The translations under genes and the position numbers were made by a program. Below, one piece after another: positions 10,878 through 21,204 of a stretch of 64,000 nucleotides of DNA. Source of the DNA: Tragulus kanchil (taxonomy: Eukaryota; Chordata; Mammalia; Artiodactyla; Tragulidae); contig JAIOJX010000025.1 of the NCBI GenBank assembly GCA_022376925.1, forward strand, positions 186,123,801-186,187,800, written 5' to 3'. Within the stretch, counting starts at the first letter, position 1. The number at the start of each line of letters is the position of its first letter. The notes under the pieces are model-generated. The model ran no database searches, was not told the origin of the DNA, and worked only from the letters and a program-made list of their open reading frames with translations.

Positions 10878-11334
10878 CGTAGGGTCTTTAACCGTGGGGC
10901 ATAGAGAAATGATTTCAATGGTTTCCTGAACCAGAAATACAGACTACAGTGCTCACACCCAGCAAATTCCTCCTCCGAGGAGCCAGTCCATGTGGTCAGA
11001 GCATCCAAAAGCCAGTTCTGACTCAGGCCCTGCCTGGTCCCCACAAAGGGCCTGTCCAGGGTCCCGCCACACGCCACGTCCAGCTGCCGTGACCACGTTT
11101 CCCGGCACCCTGACACTGGCCGTGCCCATGAGACACAGACCTGCCTCGTTCATGACCGAGAATCGTGTTCAGCCAGGATCTGGCCCAACATGAGGCTAGC
11201 GTGAATAATTACCGAACGCATTCAATAACTAAAACCATTACACTTAGACGGCAAACGTTATTCCACATCTGAATGGAAATGTGCTTTGTGTCACAAACAT
11301 CTATGGGAATCAGTCCGTTTCAAAAGCCCCTTCA
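10878..11334. other. Unique sequence, nothing recognised
   Basis: I see no repeat, exon or RNA gene. Base composition is intermediate. Confidence 0.45.
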
Positions 11335-11411
11335 GAGCCGTCCTCCGCTGGTGGTGGGAATACGCACGGGAACAGGCCCTCTGGAGAAAAGACTAAACTC
11401 ACACCAAACCC

Positions 11412-11660
11412 AGGGCTTCCCTGGGGGCCCAGTGGGTAGAGAGTCTGCCTTGCAGTGCCAGGGGCGCTGGTTCGATCCCTGGCCTGGGAAGACGCCACAT
11501 GCCGCGGAGCGGCTGGACCAGCGTGTCCAGTGACGAGCCAGCGCTCTGGAGCGCATGCGCCCGGAGCTGGTGCTCTGCAGGGAGAGAGGCCACAGAGATG
11601 GGAGGCCCACACGGGCCAAAGAATAAAGACGGAAGAAAAATAAATATAAAAATAAAAGAG
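11412..11660 (+). mobile_element. CHR-2-like cetartiodactyl SINE nested in L1
   Basis: The tRNA-Glu-derived head reads 'gggcttccctgggggcccag', then 'gttcgatccctggcctggga' (B-box region), then the family-specific 'ccgcggagcggctggac' and 'gtgctctgcagggagagagg', ending in aataaagacgg and an A-rich tail. It splits the L1 3' end, so it inserted after that L1. Confidence 0.88.
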
Positions 11661-11923
11661 GCATGATGGGGGAAAAAATAACGTAAGCAAAGCAAAACTA
11701 AAGCTGAAGCTCCCCTTGGATCCAGCCGTCCCATTCCTGGGCGTAGATCTGGACAAAACTACAATGCAGACACGTGCCCAGCCCAGCTCCCTCGCAGCAC
11801 GGTTCACAGCGGCCAGGTCTTGAAGCAGCCCGACTGAGCGTCCGCAGGAGAGAGGATGCAGGTGCACGTGTCATCCTCACACAGTGGGACGGAGGGCGCG
11901 CTCACCGGCTCCGGTTGTTCTTG

Positions 11924-12006
11924 CCTGGAGAATCCTATGTGCGGGGAGCCTGCCGGCCCACGGGGTCGCAAGGAATTGGGCACAACTGGAGCGACTTGGC
12001 TGCACC
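11924..12006 (+). mobile_element. Bov-tA-type SINE, 3' half, nested in L1
   Basis: 'tgttcttgcctggagaatcc', 'ggggagcctgccggcccacg' and 'gggtcgcaaggaattgggca' match the 3' half of Bov-tA. L1 3' sequence lies on both sides, so this is a second insertion into the same L1. Confidence 0.8.
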
Positions 12007-12475
12007 CTGTGGGATCCGCCTCGGCCACAAAAAAGAGAGAAATACTGCCATTTTCAGCAACACGGATGGACTTAGAGAGCTAGCCTACCTAAGTGTGAAG
12101 CAAGTTAGAAAGAACAAGACCAACACCAGACGATATCACTTATGTGTGGAGCCTAAAATATGACACAAATGAGTTATTTACAAAACAGCAGACTCACAGA
12201 CACAGAACACAAACTCGGGCTGCCAAAGGAGAGAGGGTGTGGGGAATGGGTGCATTAGGAGTGTGGAATTCACAGATACAAACTACTACATGTAAAACAG
12301 GTAAAGAGCAAGGCCCTCCTGTAAGGCGCATGGACCTCTATTCAGCACCCGTAATGAGCCACATGGAAAAGAATATGTATATAAATATGTAAAAACTGAA
12401 TCACTTTGCTATATACCAGAAACTGACACAGCCTTGTAAATCAATTATAATTCAATTAAATACCCCCTTTTGACC

Positions 12476-13397
12476 CAAATCTACCACAAAAAATATAATA
12501 ACAAAATCCTATTAATAGTGTGTGTAAGATATATAACATAGTGAATACATTTGTTATACAGAATATATTTATTATCTAGATTATGTATACACATCTGAAC
12601 AGATGCATGTATCTCTGCATCCACACTCTCTGGGAAAGACCGGATACTCCTACTAGGTTCCACTGGCTTAACTTTACTTATTGGATTACGTCTTATATAT
12701 AAGTTGAAAATGTGCAACTTAGAAACATGTAACAGAGACAGTCCTCTTGGATATTGCACGAGTCGAGGCAAATTCAAAACAGAAAGCCAACACCAAGTGG
12801 GCATTAGGAATGGATTGTTTGATTAAATCTTGTCTGAATTATCAGGTATGTAATAAGAAAAGTGTCAGCTTTGCCTGCCGAGCTGAGCCGTCTCTCTGTG
12901 TGGTTAATCTTCATCTAAAAGAGACCAGATACTTCTCGGTGGCAACTGAAGACCAGCATTTTTCTTATTTAAGATGATTGGAATGACGGATGCATAAATC
13001 ATAACATATGAAGCTCTCCCATACCCAAGACTGCTAATCCTAAACATTTGTTCCGATCTCTTGACAACCTCTGCATGTGGGAGAGGCTGAGCAGACGCGC
13101 CTGGGCCAGCGCGAGAGCTCTGGAAGCCGGCAGCACCGCCCCGTGCCGTCCTGAAACAAAGGTCCAGCCGTGTACACGGGGAGGGGTGGGGGAATCAGAA
13201 GCGCTGATTACACTGGCATTGCACGGCATCCGGCCACCGCTTTGGGGTTTCTTCTGGATTCTTGTAAAGAAAATAGAATGACTTGGTCAATCATCTGGGT
13301 GGGTTCTTTTTTCCCTGTGGTTGGTGTGTATTTTTATTTACTTTTCATTTTCTTGAGATCACAAAACTGACCCATAACCGCCCTGGAGGAATTCAGC
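12476..13397. other. AT-richer unique sequence
   Basis: I can assign no family. The first 150 bases are very AT-rich and may be extra L1 tail or simple AT-rich DNA. The part from about 12740 to 13060 looks like slowly evolving non-coding DNA (a mix of TAAT and AAT cores, no CpG decay), but I cannot test conservation here. Confidence 0.35.
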
Positions 13398-14176
13398 TTG
13401 CGACTATAATCTAAACCATGGAAAACGTGCTATTTCGTTAGAATATTTGTCCTAATACGAAAACAATTGGGAATAGCTTATATTTCAAAGCATCTTCGAG
13501 ACAGAACACCCTTCAGATACTCAAAATTGCGTCTGCGAGGCCCTCACAACAATGGGAAAATGCCCGAAACTGCTTGTGTTGCGGCATGACTGTAAGAAAT
13601 TATGTGAAGGGAAAAAGTCTGGGAGGAAAAACTAACGTACGTCTTCCACAGAGACGCTGGTGAGGGTCATTGTCTTTCTTCTCGGCTCAACGGTCAGCGG
13701 GCCCGGGGGCTGTGAGACGGGCGGCGGCTCTGGAGGACAGAGGCCTCAGGCACAGCGGGCCGCCCGTGGCAGAGCTGGCCCCACGCGGAGCACGCCCCGA
13801 GAGGACAACGTGCCCGCACGTCCTCAGCTGTCACGTGGGGGTGGCCGTGACCCGGCTCCAGGAGGGCGTGAGGCGGTGCTGAGCCCCCGCAGGTGGACGG
13901 CCGCGAGGCGGTGCTTGTTACCACTGCTGGAAAACAAGGGCCGAGCGCGGTGAAGGGGCAGCTCCCCGCGACCCTGCAGCGCACCAGCCGCCCGGCCCCA
14001 GACCGGCCGCCGCCCTGCCCCGAGAGTGTGTCGTCACTGGGCTTGGCGACGCCCACCCATTTCTCTCTCTGCAAGTGGCAGGGTCAGGCCTGAGTCCGAA
14101 GCTCACCCGTGGTTCCACCGACAGGACCCAGGAGCCCCGGGGCCACCAGACCACGAGTTAAAAAGAGACATCGTAG

Positions 14177-14420
14177 GCCTCCCTGGTGGTCCAGGGGGTA
14201 AAGAGTCCGCCTTGCAGTGCAAGGGGCGCCAGTTCGATCCCTGGCCCGGGAAGATCCCACGTGCCGCTGAGCGGCTGGACCCATGTGTCCAATTACCGAG
14301 CCGGAGCTCTGGAGCGCATGTGCCCAGAGCCGGTGCTCTGCAGCGAGAGAGGCCACTGCCACACATGCCAGAGAATAAAGATGGGTGAAAATAAATAAAT
14401 AAAAAAGCCAATAAAAGAGG
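14177..14420 (+). mobile_element. CHR-2-like SINE (first D4 copy)
   Basis: Head 'ggcctccctggtggtccagg', B-box region 'gttcgatccctggcccggga', then 'tgccgctgagcggctggacc', 'gtgctctgcagcgagagagg' and a tail of aataaagatggg plus AAATAAATAAAT. This is typical of the cetartiodactyl tRNA-derived family. Confidence 0.88.
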
Positions 14421-15314
14421 CCAAAATTTAAAAAAGAGAGAGACACCCTACACCTAGCCTCTGCCCCTGGGAGAAAGACCTGGACAGTGGCTGCTCAGGG
14501 TGCCGGTAGGACCACCTCGAGCCTTGAGTAAACTCCATAACATTGCGACTATAATCTGGAAAACGTGCTATTTCGTTAGAATATTTGTCCTAATACGAAA
14601 ACAATTGGGAATAGCTTATATTTCAAAGCATCTTCGAGACAGAACACCCTTCAGATACTCAAAATTGCGTCTGCGAGGCCCTCACAACAATGGGAAAATG
14701 CCCGAAACTGCTTGTGTTGCGGCATGACTGTAAGAAATTATGTGAAGGGAAAAAGTCTGGGAGGAAAAACTAACGTACGTCTTCCACAGAGACGCTGGTG
14801 AGGGTCATTGTCTTTCTTCTCGGCTCAACGGTCAGCGGGCCCGGGGGCTGTGAGACGGGCGGCGGCTCTGGAGGACAGAGGCCTCAGGCACAGCGGGCCG
14901 CCCGCGGCAGAGCTGGCCCCACGCGGAGCACGCCCCGAGAGGACAACGTGCCCGCACGTCCTCAGCTGTCACGTGGGGGTGGCCGTGACCCGGCTCCAGG
15001 AGGGCGTGAGGCGGTGCTGAGCCCCCGCAGGTGGACGGCCGCGAGGCGGTGCTTGTTACCACTGCTGGAAAACAAGGGCCGAGCGCGGTGAAGGGGCAGC
15101 TCCCCGCGACCCTGCAGCGCACCAGCCGCCCGGCCCCAGACCGGCCGCCGCCCTGCCCCGAGAGTGTGTCGTCACTGGGCTTGGCGACGCCCACCCATTT
15201 CTCTCTCTGCAAGTGGCAGGGTCAGGCCTGAGTCCGAAGCTCACCCGTGGTTCCACCGACAGGACCCAGGAGCCCCGGGGCCACCAGACCACGAGTTAAA
15301 AAGAGACATCGTAG

Positions 15315-15558
15315 GCCTCCCTGGTGGTCCAGGGGGTAAAGAGTCCGCCTTGCAGTGCAAGGGGCGCCAGTTCGATCCCTGGCCCGGGAAGATCCCACGT
15401 GCCGCTGAGCGGCTGGACCCATGTGTCCAATTACCGAGCCGGAGCTCTGGAGCGCATGTGCCCAGAGCCGGTGCTCTGCAGCGAGAGAGGCCACTGCCAC
15501 ACATGCCAGAGAATAAAGATGGGTGAAAATAAATAAATAAAAAAGCCAATAAAAGAGG
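15315..15558 (+). mobile_element. CHR-2-like SINE (second D4 copy)
   Basis: Same sequence as the copy at 14177-14420 within duplication D4. It should not be counted as an independent insertion. Confidence 0.88.
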
Positions 15559-15799
15559 CCAAAATTTAAAAAAGAGAGAGACACCCTACACCTAGCCTCT
15601 GCCCCTGGGAGAAAGACCTGGACAGTGGCTGCTCAGGGTGCCGGTAGGACCACCTCGAGCCTGCGGAACAGCGTGGGAAAGGGGGCGACAGACAGGGGAC
15701 GGGGAGGGTCAGTCTGCACCCCACGGTCGGGGGCCCCATCAGCAGGACCATCCCCCCAGGTCAGCCTCCCAGGAATCAACCTGGCCCTCATGCTTGGGC

Positions 15800-15997
15800 A
15801 GGCTTCCTGGCGGCTCAGAGGGTAAAGAATCTGTCTGCAAAGTAGGAGGCCTGGGTTCGAACCCTGGGTTGGGGAGACTCCCCTGGCGAAGGAACTGCGA
15901 CCCACTCCAGCATCCTTGCCTGGAGAATCCCGTGGACAGAGGAGCCTGGCGGGCTGCAGCTCACGGGGCGCAGAGAGCCACACACGCCTGGGGGACT
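15800..15997 (+). mobile_element. Bov-tA-type SINE
   Basis: 'aggcttcctggcggctcaga', 'ctgggttcgaaccctgggtt', 'catccttgcctggagaatcc' and 'gaggagcctggcgggctgca' identify a nearly full-length copy. The usual 3' gtcggacacgactgagc is degraded. It sits in unique DNA shortly after D4. Confidence 0.93.
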
Positions 15998-17740
15998 GAG
16001 CACGCAAGGGCTGGGCAAGCGCCTGGCCACTCTGCCGGTTTTCTTGTCCAAAGACTCAAAGGCTGGACAGAATGGAAGCGGGGGAGCCCCCTCCACAGAG
16101 GCAGAGGCCGAGGCTGGGGCTGGGCGGGCGTGAACGCCAGAGCTCGCCTGTGGAGCCCCTCACCCCCACATGGACGCCGTGGGGCGTCCTGCCGCAGGTC
16201 AGGTCTGCTGCGACGGGCGCTGGCCTCTCGGAGCAGCTGGCCCGGAGGGGCACCCGGCTGAGCTGAAACAGCCCCCCAGCCCTCTGAACCCTGACACGCC
16301 ACCCACCAGGAGGGAGGCAGGGCCCACCCCCAGTGACGCCCGTCTGTGCCTCGTTTCCCCTTCAGGGAGGTCCACTGTGAGCACCCTCTCCCTCCAGAAG
16401 AGAGGGGAGCAGGGCCTCGCAGGCACGCCAGCAGGGGCCGGCCACCCTCTGGGGCCGCCCAAGGGCACAGCGGAGCATGGGGCACCAGCCTACTCGCTCT
16501 CTCGAGGGAGGGAGATGAGCCCCAGGGGCGGAGCTGGCAGATCTCTGCCCGGAGACCAGCGAGGTGGGCGCACAGAGCCAGGCCTGCAGCCCTGCTTCCA
16601 GCTCCCCTCCGGGGCTCCCACCACACTGCGCCTGCGTACCTGCTCGGGCTGGGGGTGATGGCTGTGGGTCCCCCGGAAGGACTGGAAGCTGGGCCTGGAG
16701 GGGCCAGAGGGCTCAGGCAGGGTCTAAACGCCCCCTCCCCACTGTTGGGGGAATTCCCTGCCCTGGGGGACGGCCAGCCCCTAGCACTGGGCAGGCGCTG
16801 CGGACAGAGCTTTCTAGGACACAGACTCGGCCCCAGGGACCCTGCCCCTCGGTATGGTCTGCGGTGGGTTCCAGAGCACAGAGGCCCAGCCAGGCTGCGG
16901 GCTGGCCAGAGGGCAGGAGGACGTGACGGGCACCTGGTTTCCAGGATGAGGACGGGGCAGGATGGGAGGGGATCAGCCTGACCCCGTGAAGCTCTGGTTA
17001 AGCCTCCCCACGGTGCAGACGTCTCGGGGTGCCCGGACGGCCCGCGGGACGGAGGGTAGACGCGGCGCAGGGAGCGGCGGGGTCTCCGGGGAAGGACGGC
17101 CAAGGCCAGAGGGTCTGAGCGGGCGGCGCAGGGAGAGGCAGGGCTGGGGGGCTGGCGACCGGGCTTCCCACAGGCCGAGGGCCCCGCTCGGCCGACCGGC
17201 AGGCTGCCAGGTGCGGCGGGCGGGTGGCCGGCGGAGCCCTGTCGCGGGGGCTCTGTGAACGGGCCGGAGCCCCCGCCGGCCGCCGCGCCTAATGAGAGCC
17301 AGGTGGGGCCACACCTCGCCTGTCGGCCGGCACCTCCAGGCTTTGATCAACGGTAAGGCCTAAGTGTTCCCAGGACCCCTGCCCCCAGCCGCCCTGCGGA
17401 CACCGCTTCCCTTTCAAAGCCGCCTCTCAACACCCGCCCCCGGGGCGGACGGAGGCGAGGCCAGGGGTGGGGAGGCCCAGCTCCCAGGGTCCCTCTCGCA
17501 GGCAGGCCCACCCGCTGCCGCCCGCTCGCGACCCAGCCAGGCCGTAGACGCCCTCGCAAGGCCCCTCCTCCCAGCACGGGGCCCTGGCCACTGGCCGGCC
17601 TCGCCGGGCCTTCATCAGCCTTCGGGAACTCGGGCCTCCGCAGGCGTTGCCGGGGGCCTCGGGGGAGACTGGGCGCTAGACGGTGCCCCCAGTTGGGCAT
17701 GATGCCACCTTGCCCGGCCACCCCCTCCACTCCCCAGCCC
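15998..17740. other. GC-rich unique sequence with CpG-dense part at 17020-17300
   Basis: There is no repeat family or exon I can support. CpG density rises around 17020-17300 (for example cgcggcgcagggagcggcgg and ggccgccgcgcctaatgaga), which could mark a small CpG island. The long minus-strand open frame through here (15961-17103) ends inside the adjacent SINE and shows no domain. Confidence 0.4.
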
Positions 17741-18728
17741 CTTCCCTTCTCTTTGGTTTTATCTTGATTACTTTTCTTGATTTAAAAAACAGATTTTAAA
17801 AATCAACTTTCTCTGCCGCAGAGCGGAGCGGGGCAGCGTGGGATCCTCGTCGAGCCCTGACCTGGACGAGGCGGGGAAGGCCCGGGCTGCCGCAGAGGAC
17901 ACACGGGCCCCGGCCCTCACCAAGGGAGGGGGCCCTGGGCTGTGGGACCTCCGTCCGCACGGGTGCCTGAGCCGCCCCCTGGCTCCTGCACCCCGTGTGC
18001 AGGTGGACGAGGCCCCGCGCGCCAGGCCCGTGGCGCATGCAGCGCTGCCGGGGTGTCCCGCGCACGGCGACCATGGCGCCGCCACCGGGGACGCGAGGCT
18101 GGGCAGCCGGTGCTGGCCCCAGCCTGTCACCCCGGCTCTGTGGCTCAGGAAGTGGCCCACGTGCTCCTCTCTGGGTCCAGGGCCGTCTCCGGCGGGGGGG
18201 GCGCAGGGGCCGTGACCGTGGGTCTAACGTGAGCGTCGCTGTTGTCGTTCCCGCCGCCGTCAGCAGCCGAGGAGCAGGCCGGGCGGGCCGTGAGCCCCGA
18301 TGCCTGCCCCGAGGAGCCCAGAGCAAAGAGCAGCCCCCCAGCCGTCGCCGCAGCCAAGGGGGAGGAGGCCCAGGGTGAAGCTGCCCCCCCCGGCCCACCC
18401 TGCGCTCTCCCAGGGAGCCCCCTGCAAGGCAGCCACTGCGCACACGGACATGGGCAGCACGGGGAAGGCGTGTGTGTGTGTGTGAGTGTGAGACAGACAG
18501 ACAGGGAGGAAGGCGGGACGGGGCGCGAAGGCGCGTGTGTGCGCAGTCACTCGGTCGCCGGGGGCCGGCTCCTCTGTCCGTGGGCTTTCCCGGCAGGAAG
18601 ACTGGAGCGGGCGCCACGCCCTCCTCCGGGGAAGCGGAGGGCGTTCACGCTGCTGACGGGAGCGAAGAGCACGCAGGAGTTCCCTGTCGTTTTCTCGCAG
18701 CTCTTTGCTGCGTCTGAAACCTGTCAAA
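17741..18728. other. Unique sequence, short T-rich patch then GC-rich
   Basis: A T/A-rich run at 17745-17810 ends in tttctctgccgcag, which resembles a splice acceptor. The downstream frame is not recognisable as protein, so I do not call an exon. The rest is GC-rich with no family seen apart from the short TG run. Confidence 0.35.
18470..18490. repeat. Short (TG)n microsatellite
   Basis: About ten TG dinucleotides with one interruption (tgtgag), followed by an acag-rich run (agacagacagacag). Confidence 0.9.
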
Positions 18729-19359
18729 GTGAAAGCTGGAGCCAGGCAGCGCCGGCGCCCAGTTGGCAGGACCCACTGCAGCCCGCCCGGAGGCCAGGAG
18801 CCCCGGAACCAGCTCTGCGTCCCAGGCCGCAGCCCCGCGGCCCTTCACCGGGGCCCTTCACCCTCAGGGCTGCGCGGCCCCTCCACCTGCAGACGGGAGA
18901 GCCCCAGACAGGCAAGACTCGCAGGAGACCCTGGCCTTGGGACCCCGAGGGGCTCAGTCAGACCACCCTCGTGGCCCCGCACTGGCTGGGTCGTGCAGCC
19001 AGCACCCCCATCCCCAGGGCAGCCCCAGAGCCCTGGCCACACGGCCACCTACAGAACCCTGCGTCCTCAGGTTGTTGTGGCCAAAGCGAGACACTGCGCT
19101 CGCAACTAGCCGCCGGAGATAGGCTGCTCCATCGTCCCCCCGAAGAGCCCGAGCCGTCCTCCTCCTCAGGTGGGGCTGGCGTTCACTCTCCGGGCTCCAG
19201 AAACCTGCTGGACAGACTGTTGGCTTAATCAAGAAAGAACCAGCTGTTGTGAGCCGTCCACGCTCTGCCCGCATGGCCCAATTACAGCTCGTTTTTCTAA
19301 GTCTGGACCGGGAGGTACTCTGAGGTCCATGTCACCGTGTCAGCTAAGTGTGCATTTTG

Positions 19360-19632
19360 AGAGGGTCACTTCCTCCAGGAAGCCTTCCCTGATGCCCTTG
19401 GACTGGGTGAGGTGCCTCCTCTGGGCTCTCCCAGGTCCCCAGGCCTGCCTCTATCAAGGCTTTTATTCCATGTCTACAAGACATGGACCCTTCCTGAACA
19501 AGGAGAGTGTGTGTGTGTGTGGGCGCGCGTGTGCGTACCCGTGTGTTTCCCTGTCGTGATCCCAAAGATTAGAATAGTTTCTGATAAATAACAGGAGTTT
19601 GATTACTATTTGTTGAATGAATGAATGAACGG
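19360..19632 (+). mobile_element. L2 LINE 3' end (first D5 copy)
   Basis: 'tcctccaggaagccttccct', 'aggtgcctcctctgggctct' and the terminal 'ttgttgaatgaatgaatgaa' match the L2 3' region in sense. A (TG)n run at about 19506-19522 and other decay interrupt it. L2 is an ancient mammalian LINE; no coding sequence is left. Confidence 0.85.
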
Positions 19633-20481
19633 CTGCAGGTTTCTCTTGCACTCACTATTTTTGTTGAAGTTCTAGAAGGCACACCCACAACGCTGGCTGC
19701 TCTGAGGGGACTTGCCTGGGTATCACTCAGCGAGCGCTGCTGTTTAACTAAAACCACCAACTGGGTGGCTTCAAGCAGCAGACGGTTTTCTCCCGGGCGG
19801 AGGCCAGCACCCAGGCTCTGGCCACCTCGTGCTCCCTTCCATTTCTGTGAATGTGAAAGCTGGAGCCAGGCAGCGCCGGCGCCCAGTTGGCAGGACCCAC
19901 TGCAGCCCGCCCGGAGGCCAGGAGCCCCGGAACCAGCCCTGCGTCCCAGGCCGCAGCCCCGCGGCCCTTCACCGGGCCCTTCACCTCAGGGCTGCGCGGC
20001 CCCTCCACCTGCAGACGGGAGAGCCCCAGACAGGCAAGACTCGCAGGAGACCCTGGCCTTGGGACCCCGAGGGGCTCAGTCAGACCACCCTCGTGGCCCC
20101 GCACTGGCTGGGTCGTGCAGCCAGCACCCCCATCCCCAGGGCAGCCCCAGAGCCCTGGCCACACGGCCACCTACAGAACCCTGCGTCCTCAGGTTGTTGT
20201 GGCCAAAGCGAGACACTGCGCTCGCAACTAGCCGCCGGAGATAGGCTGCTCCATCGTCCCCCCGAAGAGCCCGAGCCGTCCTCCTCCTCAGGTGGGGCTG
20301 GCGTTCACTCTCCGGGCTCCAGAAACCTGCTGGACAGACTGTTGGCTTAATCAAGAAAGAACCAGCTGTTGTGAGCCGTCCACGCTCTGCCCGCATGGCC
20401 CAATTACAGCTCGTTTTTCTAAGTCTGGACCGGGAGGTACTCTGAGGTCCATGTCACCGTGTCAGCTAAGTGTGCATTTTG

Positions 20482-20754
20482 AGAGGGTCACTTCCTCCAG
20501 GAAGCCTTCCCTGATGCCCTTGGACTGGGTGAGGTGCCTCCTCTGGGCTCTCCCAGGTCCCCAGGCCTGCCTCTATCAAGGCTTTTATTCCATGTCTACA
20601 AGACATGGACCCTTCCTGAACAAGGAGAGTGTGTGTGTGTGTGAGCGCGCGTGTGCGTACCCGTGTGTTTCCCTGTCGTGATCCCAAAGATTAGAATAGT
20701 TTCTGATAAATAACAGGAGTTTGATTACTATTTGTTGAATGAATGAATGAACGG
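20482..20754 (+). mobile_element. L2 LINE 3' end (second D5 copy)
   Basis: Duplicate of the L2 fragment at 19360-19632, carried by D5. Confidence 0.85.
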
Positions 20755-20998
20755 CTGCAGGTTTCTCTTGCACTCACTATTTTTGTTGAAGTTCTAGAAG
20801 GCACACCCACAACGCTGGCTGCTCTGAGGGGACTTGCCTGGGTATCACTCAGCGAGCGCTGCTGTTTAACTAAAACCACCAACTGGGTGGCTTCAAGCAG
20901 CAGACGGTTTTCTCCCGGGCGGAGGCCAGCACCCAGGCTCTGGCCACCTCGTGCTCCCTTCCATTTCTGTGAATGTGGCTGCCCTGGGTGCCTCCCAC

Positions 20999-21204
20999 GG
21001 GCCTCCCCGGCGGCTCAGCGGGAAAGGATCTGTGCGCAGTCCAGGAGACCTGGGTTCGATCCCTGGGTCTGGAAGATCCCCTGGCGGAGGGCCCGGCAAC
21101 CCGCTCTAGTGTTCTTGCCTGAAGAAGCCTGTGGACAGGGATGCCTGGTGGCCACAGCCCATGTGCTGGCAAAGAGCTGGACGCCACTGAGGAGACGTAA
21201 CCAC
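20999..21204 (+). mobile_element. Bov-tA-type SINE
   Basis: 'ggcctccccggcggctcagc', 'tgggttcgatccctgggtct', 'tctagtgttcttgcctgaag' and 'tgtggacagggatgcctggt' show a divergent full-length Bov-tA. It begins about 20 bases after the end of D5. Confidence 0.9.

Larger units (their letters stand above)
11335..12475 (+). mobile_element. L1 3' end, sense, carrying two nested SINEs
   Basis: The L1 ORF2 end and 3' UTR are recognisable from 'gctggtggtgggaatacg', then after an inserted SINE from 'gatccagccgtcccattcct', then after a second SINE from 'acggatggacttagag' through 'cgatatcacttatgtgtgga', 'acagatacaaactactacat', 'aactgaatcactttgctata' and 'ttgtaaatcaattataattc'. The order and orientation are those of an intact L1 tail interrupted by later insertions. 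No coding potential remains. Confidence 0.9.
13398..15662. repeat. Tandem duplication D4 (period 1138 bp)
   Basis: Copy 1 is 13398-14524 and copy 2 is 14543-15662, with about 18 bases between. Next to the seam copy 2 lacks 7 bases present in copy 1 (ctaaaccatggaaaac versus ctggaaaac). The interior differs at very few sites (for example gcccg(t/c)ggcag near 13769/14907). Each copy carries its own CHR-2-like SINE, so the SINE was duplicated with its flanks and did not insert twice. Confidence 0.97.
18729..20977. repeat. Tandem duplication D5 (period 1122-1124 bp)
   Basis: Copy 1 is 18729-19855 and copy 2 is 19853-20977; the copies share three bases (gtg) at the seam. Near the start of copy 2 two runs are shortened (gggcccttcaccctc becomes ggcccttcacctc). 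Interior differences are single bases (agct(c)tg versus agccctg near 18801/19935; tggg versus tgag near 19519/20641). Confidence 0.97.

Noticed and set aside
15961..17103. 380-codon minus-strand open frame
   Set aside because: It terminates inside a Bov-tA SINE, is low-complexity in composition, and overlaps open frames on the other strand.
17745..17823. Possible intron end (T-rich run then tttctctgccgcag)
   Set aside because: One acceptor-like string without a donor, reading frame or homology is not enough to call an exon.
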